This document shows positions 52,676 to 61,500 of a stretch of DNA of 64,000 bases, piece by piece; the first letter of the stretch is position 1; the number at the start of each line of letters is the position of its first letter. The DNA lies in the NCBI RefSeq assembly GCF_003752155.1, contig NZ_RJVG01000001.1:372001-436000 (forward strand), written 5' to 3'. A program made the position numbers and the translations under genes. The notes beneath the pieces are model-generated. The model was given only the letters and a program-made list of their open reading frames with translations. It did no database searches and was not told the origin of the DNA. The stretch is from Mobilisporobacter senegalensis. Lineage in GTDB: Bacteria > Bacillota > Clostridia > Lachnospirales > Lachnospiraceae.

Positions 52676-52950
52676 ACAGACTTTTTTAACTGCTTTATAC
52701 CCCCTTTCACAATGTATATGAGTAGCTTAACAAGATGAAGATTATCGGGAAGCTTTAAAGGTAGAAAATGGACTTTGTGACTAGTATGAAAATCTAGGTT
52801 TATCGGAAGTGCAATGTAAGGTCATTGGGCAATAGACAGACTTTATCCATGCAAAAATGCTGCTTACTCCATGGTTGTTTTCCACATGGGGATGCAGTGC
52901 TGTTTTCCCTACTGATGCAACTGATGAGCTTTGAATAATGGATGTAAAAA
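52676..52950 (+). pseudogene. Decayed DUF6809-like gene, copy 1
   Basis: Aligns along its length with 53314-53595 (AACAAGATGAAGATTATCGG against AGCAAGATGAGGAGTATCAA, then AAGGTCATTG in both). It carries stops in all rightward frames and a deletion near its start. Heavily degraded; no product. Confidence 0.6.
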
Positions 52951-52952
52951 TT

Positions 52953-52989
52953 GGAGATATTTCACAGTTTAAAACTGTGGAATATCTCC
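52953..52989 (+). terminator. Hairpin after DUF6809 copy 1
   Basis: Near-perfect 18-bp stem from GGAGATATTTCACAGTTT, with a T run starting a few bases later. Matches the terminator position behind copy 2. Confidence 0.6.
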
Positions 52990-53056
52990 GATATCGAGAG
53001 TTTTTTACTTTGTTGGGGAAATGTGAAAGACATGATTTTCTGAAATCCAGCAACAT

Positions 53057-53308
53057 TACTAGGGTCGAAAATAGTGCAGGTTAAAGGCGTTATGCTAAAG
53101 AGTTGCATAACCCCAAAGAACACCCACCGGTAGAGCCGTTAGGAAAACTTTCCATGGTATAACTTTTCCTACTATTTCTACTCTTTTTATACCAACCCTT
53201 TTGTTTGTCTATTCTGCTTTATTTTTCCTGCTGATTCTTATTGGTTTCTGTGAATGGATGGATTCAAGTTTTTACGGTATCGTGTGTTGTCAGAAAGGAG
53301 GGCAATAT
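53057..53308. other. Mobile-element debris, no gene
   Basis: Contains a 7-bp GTTATGC/GCATAAC inverted repeat at 53089-53111. No frame with convincing coding content. It lies between the two DUF6809 copies, so it belongs to the same insertion debris. Confidence 0.3.
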
Positions 53309-53595
53309 ATGAATACAGATTTTTCCAATTACTTTATACCCACTTGGAAGAACGTTCTTTCAACAACGTATATGAACAACTTAAGCAAGATGAGGAGTAT
53401 CAAGAAGCTCTACGAGCCGAAAATATGCTTTTTGAACAGTATGAAGGCTTAGAATTGCTGGAAGAACAACGCAAGGTCATTGAACAATGGACAGATGCTG
53501 TTCGCGCCAAAAATACTACTTACTCTATGGTTATTTTCCTCATGGGAATACAATGTTGTTTTTCCCTATTAATGGAACTGGCAGACCTGAGATAA
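53309..53595 (+). pseudogene. DUF6809-like gene, copy 2, frameshifted
   Basis: An AGAAAGGAGGG site and ATG at 53309 start MNTDF, but the rest of the protein (FQLLYTHLEERSFNN to FSLLMELADLR) is in another frame. One missing T in the run at 53320-53324 would restore it. About 95 residues of the DUF6809 pattern, with EALRAENMLFEQ and a terminal F..G...C..L..EL helix. DUF6809 genes are common on phages and integrative elements. Confidence 0.65.
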
Positions 53596-53603
53596 TAAAC
53601 TCA

Positions 53604-53655
53604 AAAATCGGAGATAAGTCTGAGACTTCTTAAGTCAGGTATTATCTCCGATTTT
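53604..53655 (+). terminator. Terminator of DUF6809 copy 2
   Basis: Perfect 14-bp stem AAAATCGGAGATAA/TTATCTCCGATTTT, 24-nt loop, followed by GTATTTTTCTTT. Confidence 0.75.
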
Positions 53656-53709
53656 GTATTTTTCTTTGTGTATAAAAGAGAATAATTTCCCCCTTATCCC
53701 CCCTGGTGA

Positions 53710-53748
53710 GTGCCATTGTAACATGGGTATTTTAGGATTGTCAAGGAA
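53710..53748. repeat. Cassette-edge repeat, copy 2
   Basis: GTGCCATTGTAACATGG onwards, about 80% identical to 26174-26212, and 36 nt from the stop of the 53784 immunity-type gene. Confidence 0.6.
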
Positions 53749-53783
53749 ATTTAAAACAAAATTGTTTCATCTCAATTTTTCTC

Positions 53784-54065
53784 TTAAATCTCTTTAAATA
53801 TTCCTTTACTTTGTGCCCATTCTTTTATTTCTTTGAGTAGTTGTGTTTTGTAAATAGAGATACATCCAGATACTTCTTTATGCCCATCAGGGTAAATATC
53901 TTCCGGAAAAATAAAAAAATTTAAATTATCAATCTTTTTTAATACATACCTATTTCCTTCGTATTCACCATTCCGTATATTAAATGACTCAATAAAATTA
54001 ATTATATCTAGTCCTTCTTCTTCTGATTGGATTTCATCCCGTAAAAATTCTTTTAAAATATCCAT
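53784..54065 (-). CDS. Putative immunity protein
   Basis: 93 residues, mixed alpha/beta: a helical Glu-rich start (KEFLRDEIQSEEEG), then strands RYVLKKIDNLNFFIFPEDI and CISIYKTQLLKEI. Unrecognised. It follows the effector gene by nine bases with TTAGGAGG before the ATG. Immunity role inferred from position only. Confidence 0.55.
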   Translation of the reverse strand: MDILKEFLRDEIQSEEEGLDIINFIESFNIRNGEYEGNRYVLKKIDNLNFFIFPEDIYPDGHKEVSGCISIYKTQLLKEIKEWAQSKGIFKEI

Positions 54066-54074
54066 ATAATCCTC

Positions 54075-55310
54075 CTAATATTTAACTGGGTATGCGCTTA
54101 ACATACCTCCATCATCTGATATTATTATCTTAATAAAATGTTCACCCTTTGTTCCAATTTCTTTTCCTGCATCAATAAGGATACTATATTTTTTGTTACC
54201 AAGCGCAGATACACCATCATCCAATATTTCAACAATTGTTCCATTCTTTATTGCATCCTGCAAGATTACTTCCGCTGCTTCTTTAGTATCTCCTAGAAAT
54301 TTCGCACCATTTCCACCGCTAGTTGCCAGATGCTTGGGTTTTACATAGGCTGAATCAATATCAAAGTTATCCAACACCTTTTTCCCTTGAGCAGCTATAT
54401 CATCTACTGCATTTAAACCACCCTTTATCCCCTTACCTGCATTATCTACTATTTCATCTCCATTTTTCAACCCTTTTTTTATAAAAGTTACGGCTTCATC
54501 CGTTTGTTTCAATCCATTTTTTAATACTGTTCCAATCTCATCTGTATATTTTAGAGCCCCTACTATGGGCAATATACTTATTAAATCCAATAATAACGGC
54601 AGTTTACTTTGGCCAGGTTCTCTTAAATTGTATATATCACCTATAATATCCCGGATATCACATGGAAGATCAAAACCCGTAAACCCTAATGCAATTTGCA
54701 ATACCGTTCCTTCCAAAGTAACGTCATCGGTAAAGCTTCCCAAAGCTACTTGTCTAAGAATAGATAATCCATGGTCAATCTTTTGTTTCATATATAATTC
54801 TAAAAGATCAACTATATACTTACCATCGTCATACTTATACCAATCTTTTATCACTTCAGCTGCATGTCTCGTGTTAATATTTACACTATTTGTGATATCT
54901 TTCAGATATCTTCCTAAAGCATTTGAATTAACTAAATCTGTACCTATATAGTTAAACCATTTTGTTACTACATTTTCTTTTATTCCATATGTATTTTTAA
55001 AATCTCCTGACAAAGATTGGATTGCTGACTTAACATTATTATCGGCTGTTTTGCAATTATTCTTGAATGTTTCAATATTAGAAGCTAAGGTTTCAAAATC
55101 TTCTTTCTTCTGCCTTAACCGCTCTACCTTTCCTTTCATTAACTGGTCTGCCATATCTATATTACTTGTCCAATTTCCGCTGTATTCTTTTAATTTTCTG
55201 CACACCTTATCTTCAATTGTATCTGCATATTCTTCTAGTAAGGCAGCGGCCTTACCAGCATTCTTTACCATGTCTTCTAAATCCTTGTAGGATACTACTA
55301 ATGTACTCAT
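54075..55310 (-). CDS. T7SS effector with BECR-like C-terminal domain (tentative)
   Basis: 411 residues from the ATG at 55310 (GAGGGGAG upstream). The first ~165 residues are the shared export domain (MSTLVVSYKDLEDMVKNAGK, GNWTSNIDMAD, NTYGIKENVVTKWFNYIG). The middle then diverges from its two paralogues, with a hydrophobic hairpin (VLQIALGFTGFDLPC). The C-terminal ~110 residues read KHLATSGGNGAKFLG, EIGTKGEHFIKIIIS and SAYPVKY. That ending resembles some RNase-type (BECR-fold) toxins, which I offer only as a guess. Confidence 0.72.
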   Translation of the reverse strand: MSTLVVSYKDLEDMVKNAGKAAALLEEYADTIEDKVCRKLKEYSGNWTSNIDMADQLMKGKVERLRQKKEDFETLASNIETFKNNCKTADNNVKSAIQSLSGDFKNTYGIKENVVTKWFNYIGTDLVNSNALGRYLKDITNSVNINTRHAAEVIKDWYKYDDGKYIVDLLELYMKQKIDHGLSILRQVALGSFTDDVTLEGTVLQIALGFTGFDLPCDIRDIIGDIYNLREPGQSKLPLLLDLISILPIVGALKYTDEIGTVLKNGLKQTDEAVTFIKKGLKNGDEIVDNAGKGIKGGLNAVDDIAAQGKKVLDNFDIDSAYVKPKHLATSGGNGAKFLGDTKEAAEVILQDAIKNGTIVEILDDGVSALGNKKYSILIDAGKEIGTKGEHFIKIIISDDGGMLSAYPVKY

Positions 55311-55430
55311 TTTTTCTCCCCTCTTATTAAATTTTTCTTCTGCCTTATTCAATAATTGAATATCATACCTTACCGTCTTTTAATCCCATGAACCTTATAT
55401 TTTTACCTTTATACCTATGCCATATTATGT

Positions 55431-55460
55431 ATACAGTCTGGACTTACGCCCAGACTGTAT
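55431..55460 (-). terminator. Hairpin behind the giant surface-protein gene
   Basis: Perfect 11-bp stem ATACAGTCTGG/CCAGACTGTAT with an 8-nt loop, about 40 nt beyond the stop. No strong T tract, so it may be a weak terminator that lets transcription reach the effector gene; no 27-bp element precedes that gene. Confidence 0.5.
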
Positions 55461-55502
55461 AACAATATCTCTTATGTAAAATTGAAAAGAGGTGGATTAA
55501 AG

Positions 55503-58500
55503 TTAATGTGTTCCGATAAAATCAACATCCTGGGATGAATTCTTTTTCCCATCATAAACTGCAATTACAGTTGGTATATCATCTCCAAAGGAATAGGTCT
55601 TTCCATTTACTTTTATTTTTCCATTATTCATTCCCTGGTTATATCCCAGAATATACTTATTCCCAATTGCTTTAATATCTGCAGTCATTAATATTACATA
55701 ATTTCCTTTTTCAATCTCTTCATATGCCTTACATCTGGTGCCATCAGATAAAGTTACATTGGCAGTAGGTTCCAGATGTTTATTGTTACGATATGGAACA
55801 TAGATTACTGAGGAAGGAATTCCTAACTTCAAATGCCAACGCTGTCCACTTCTCGTAAAGTAATTATTTGGGATACTTCCATCTATATTCGTTTCTGTTG
55901 CACCGTTCATATTAACTGCAGTTACTTTACTGGTTCCAATAAAGGTTCTTGCTCTTGTTTCTGGTAATAACATCTGTAGAGTTCCAAGGGCATAATTTTC
56001 ACCATAAGGAATCGTTAAATATTTTGAAGTTATTACATTCCCCCAATCATCCGTAACATATTCCAGAAGATTGGTTGCCAGATCTTTCGTAACAGCCTCT
56101 TCTTCCTTTGTATAATTACGCCTTAAGGATTCATTTTTCCAATCCAGATTCATAATATACGGATACAGTTTATCTTTTAATCGATAATATTCATCAGAAT
56201 AGGTGTTATCGTCTTTTACATACTCTGACATTAACCCAAAATAGTTAATTGGTTCATAGCCGCCATCCATCTGAATGTATAAATCAATCGGTGTTAATGT
56301 ATCAGTATCCGTATTCAGCGCGTAAAAATATGGAACTGTCTGTATTTTACTCTTATATTCACCTATGGTTGAAATATCAAATAGAACATTATAACCAGGT
56401 TTTAATTGTTCACTCTTTAAAGATGTGATTATATTTCTATCTGCTTCTAGTGGAAATGGTAATGCACCTGCATCATTCGTCCATTTTTGGGTTCCATAGG
56501 TATTATACATTTGATTCTTCTTACTTACCGTCACTCCTCTTATATCTTTGCCATAGCTGCCATCATTATTGAACCAGGCCAGATAGTTTTTAGATATACC
56601 TGTATCTACTTCATGTAAAAGCCCTTCTATGATCCATTTATTATTTCCAGTGGATTGCTTAAACAGATTAGAGAATCTCATATCTTCCGTATCTTCCATA
56701 ATTAAGTTTCCGATTCTTCCAACAATATCTGTGTAAGTCCTTCGATATGCACTATGATATGCTTCTAAACTACTGAAACGCTTTTTATTAGTTACATAAC
56801 CATCATAAATGTCAAAAATACAGTCTGCATCGCAGGAATCATCACCTAAGTACGGATCTTCTTTTCCACCTGGAGAAGGATCACAATTAATTGCTTCCAC
56901 AACAAAATCTACTCCTGTACCAATTGCTTCATCATTGGATAATAGACAATAGAAATCATAATAGATCATTTCTCTTCCATTGGAATCATATATAGGAAGC
57001 GTAATCCATTCACCAGCCATATGCTGTTCCCATATGCCATTTCGATTGAATAGCACATTATAGCTGAATTGAACTTTCTTTTCTCTCGTCCATTCTAAGG
57101 TACTCATATTATCCGTGTACCCTTTTCCCCTATAAGTGGTAGTCTGAGAAATTCCATAACAATTATTGCCCAGGAAATCACCTACATTAGGGAAATAGAC
57201 TTGAAAATAATTATCCAAACTGATAAATGTACCATTCTTGATAAATTTTCCAGTTGCATCCTGTACAGGTGTTTCAGCACTGTGCTTGTGATTATTATCA
57301 TTTCCGCATGCATCCCAGCAGATATCATTGTCATAATCATAATGCTGTCCACTATGGTGTGGTTCACTGCAGTTTAGTAATTTAATCTCTCTGCAGCTCT
57401 CATTGCATACATGAGTATTATAAATACCTGTACATTTAAAGATAGGATTGGTTTTGCCATTAACGATCTTAGGTAATTCTCCTTTGTGTTCTTGTACGAA
57501 TTCCAGTACGTCTTCAAAGGTTTTTCCAGCCTTCCAACTTATTTTGGCTTTACCATTACCACTATTGACACCTGATTGTGTAGTCCCATTGGTAACACCG
57601 CCAATGTATCCGGAACCACCGCCACCGCCGGAGTCGTCATTATCATGATAATTAGGGTAATCATTTCCACCAGCTCCTCCGCCATAGTAACCTCCTCCGC
57701 CGCCAGCGCCACCATTTGAGGAACCGATTGTCTGATTTCCACCATATCCAAATCCTGCTGCTGATCCGTTTCTACCTGAGGTTCCCCCACTTGTTTGAGT
57801 TCCACCGGTTCCAGCTCCTCCGCATCCGGCAAAACCTGTACCACCGGTTAAGCCACCGCCGGCTCCTCCGTATCTATCATCTCTTCCAGCCCAGCCTCCG
57901 CCACCTCCAGCCACAATAAGTACCGAGTTTTTATTAGATGCCAATGAACTTAATACACCTGTCGCCTTAGCAATATGAGTGGCACCACCACCTCCATATC
58001 CATAGGCTGCACTATAACCACCTCCATTATATCCACCATTATAAGATTGTCCCTGTTGTCCCACACCAATGTAGATTGTCTCATTTTTAGTCAAAGTTAC
58101 AGTACCTTTAGAATATCCTCCCAGACCACCATAAGTGTAACCACCTTGGGCTCCCCATACTTCAAAGGTATATTCTCCAGTTACAGGAGCAGTAAATGTT
58201 TGCATCCCACCGGTATAAATAAAATCAGCAGCTGAATCAGTTTCACCGGTCATGCCTAAATATGTAATACTGGCTTTTCCATTACCCGTCCTAACACCTG
58301 TTGTCATGCTTCCATTAATAACACCACCAATATAGCCAGAACCGCCTCCACCACCGGCAGTATATACCGTACCACCACCATAATATCCACCGCCTCCACC
58401 GGCACCGCATGTTCCTGCATTCGCACCCGCGCCTAGAATCCCATTACCATTACTAGGTGCATAATTAGTAGCGCCCGGTCTATAAGAACCACCTGCTGTT

Positions 58501-61500
58501 TGAGTTCCTCCATAAGCAATATTGCCTACGTATGTACCCGCTGTATTTTCGGAATGGACACCTTCTATTCCTCCGCCATGGCCTGCTGTAGCAGCTGTAC
58601 CACCACATGTAGGCATAGCACCACCACCGCCTCCAGCTACAACTATTCTTGAACTATGATCAGTAATTAATGTTGTATCGTATACTCTTACATTTGTAAT
58701 ATATATATCACCAATATTCACTTTAGAATTTACAAAAAATCTTAATGCTGCATTGTTCATCTCTGCTAAATTAGATGATATGTTTACAGTATATAGTTGA
58801 CGATTTGAAGTTAAATTAATAGCAAGTTCCGGTAATGTATCCGGATATGCATCTATACGTAACTCGTCATTATTAGCGGTTGACCATGCCTCAAAGGTAA
58901 TAATATAATTATGGCCAGTACTCAATGTATTTGGTAATGCCGCTGCCTTATGCATGGAACCTTTGGCTATCTTTATTACATTTTCATTGCCTAAATTTTC
59001 TCTGGTCACACCAGCATCTAAATATGTTTCATTATAAAATCTGCCAAGTTCTTTACTAATTGACTTTTCAATAATATTTTTACCACCAATTCTGATGTCA
59101 GTGGCTCCTCCACCTCTGCCTCCATTATGCCCAGTATTATCAAATGATGCTCCTCCCCCATTAAATGCCGGTGTTTTATTTGGGGAAATCCCTCCATATT
59201 CTCCAACATGCACCTGTACAGTCTGTCCCTTTGTTAATTTGATAGTACCCTTTGAATATCCTCCTAAGCCAGCAGGATTTATTCCACCGTCACCTTTACC
59301 ACCTTCAGCTCCCCATGTCTCTAACATGTAATAACCTGTAACTGGTGCAGTAAAGAATTGAACACTACCTGTATATTCAAAATCTTTCTTCACCCCAGTC
59401 ATGCTATTTTCAAACTCTCGAAATAGGTTATCGCCTAGCATATTCTCAATAAGTTCCGTTTCTCCACCGATTGCCTTATCATATGCAACTTGCAGTGCAT
59501 TTTCATCAATATCAAAGCAATCCGCAGTATGTACATGGGTATTATCCTGACTAATCCGATAAGTACATGAATCGTTATGAACATGATTAAGCTCTAATTT
59601 GGAATTACAGGTATACTGTTTTGTATAACTATGTTCTTTAATCGTAGTATAGCAGGACGCGGTATGTGTATTGGTTCCCGGCATTCTGGTGATTGTCAGA
59701 TTATCAAGATAAAAATCACTGATATAACTATCATTCTTACTCCAGCAGCCAAGATAAACTGAGTCCCCAATGACATCCTCGTCAATACTATTGCTGGTAT
59801 TTACCGTGCTATAATTATCCAGTTTCTGCCCATTAATATATATTTCACAGTCTGCAATATTGCCAAAGCTAAATACGATTCCCAGTTTAACTTTCGTACC
59901 TATTAAGTTACAATTTGCTTTCTTTTCTACACCATTACCTGTAGTAAATGCACCATAAGTTTGCCCTGATGGAATATAAAATCCAAGATTATGAAAAGAA
60001 AACAACATCCTATTCGAACTACTTATACCTGGTATATATAGATTAGATTCTACTTTTACTCTTAAATTTTTGTCATAGGCTAACCCTAATCCAGATAGTT
60101 CTATCGGCAGTCTCTTCCCTTTTGCATATAAGTATCTTCCTGATCCGAATCCATTGCTGCTTCCCTCCGTAATAGAAAAGCCTGTCGGCAAATCATAATC
60201 CATAGTTTCACCAGAAACTGTTTTTATTAAACTTCGAATGATTGTCTTATCATCCTCAGAGCCTGTATAAATTCCATCTTCTAATTCAGTACTTCCTTGT
60301 TGTATTAATTCAATCTTTGATATAATATAAACTCCATCTCCAGTATTATCACTATCAAAATTAAATTTAATTTTGATAATCTTTCCTGCCTGTTTCCATT
60401 GATCAATAGTACTTAAATTGAAAGTAGCTGTTTGATTGATTGTCTCAGGTTCTATGACTGTATTCACGGAAGAACTGTTCTTCGTTCCTTCCCAGTACAT
60501 TTTACTTGTCTTTGATGAACCAGACGTACCAAAATATACTTTTGCAGATACAATACCGGATGAGTAGAGATTAACTGGTATTTCAATCGAAGAATCTTTC
60601 CCTGTAACTTCCACTACCAGACGCTCTTTGGAGGTACTGACATTACAATTATTTTTCGCTGTGATGCCATAATCATTTGTTTCAAAATCCTGAAAAACTA
60701 ATTGATCCTGGATGATTTCTTCCGTATCTGAATTGTCATCCGCATCTTCTTCTGTATGATTGCTATCTACTAATTCTAAGGTACTTACCTTCTCAAAATC
60801 AAAAGATGCTTTCACACTTTCTGAGAAATAATTGCAATTAAGTTTCCTGAATTCACATAGTCCCGGGGATAAAGGACAAACCTGTGATGCGGCTATCTCC
60901 TGGAGCAGATCTTTCGCTGAACCTTCCGGTATTGTAGCCCTTTGATCCATATTATCTGGTAAAGATACAATTCTGGCATCTTCCACTGACACAGGATTTT
61001 GTACAACAATGCTATTTACATTGCCCTCTTTACTATCTGTAATACGATACCTTGATTTTATAGTATATCCATAATCGCCCATGTCATTGGTTGTTAATTC
61101 ATCATTATGAGCAACTGCAAGTTTTATTGTATTTTGGGTATCTGTAAGTGATAAGATATTTCTATAGTAGACATAGGACTGTCCTGTAAAATACTCTTTA
61201 TTGGGATTGATCGGGTTCTGCCTGATCTTATCAATAAATATGCGCAAACTATTAGGTCTTGTCATTCTTGCCTGTCCGGCAGATGGTGAAGACTTATTAG
61301 CTGACCCACTTGTAAATGACATGGAACTTACTACCCTGGCTTTGCCTAATTCATCTCCTGCGGTAGTTTTTGCAGCATCATTGTCAAATGCAGTTTTAAT
61401 CTGTTCTTTGCTGCCTGTACCTTCATATTTTATAGTAGTTTGGTTATATTTCCCGTTATAGGAACCAATATTAATACTGTTTTCTTTCCAATTTGAAGCG

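Noticed and set aside
52781-53056. Leftward open frame over the decayed DUF6809 copy
   Set aside because: It is the complement of a degraded gene and has no ribosome site.
55503-55600. Sortase or membrane anchor at the C-terminus of the giant protein
   Set aside because: The end (KNSSQDVDFIGTH) has no LPxTG-like motif, hydrophobic span or positive tail.
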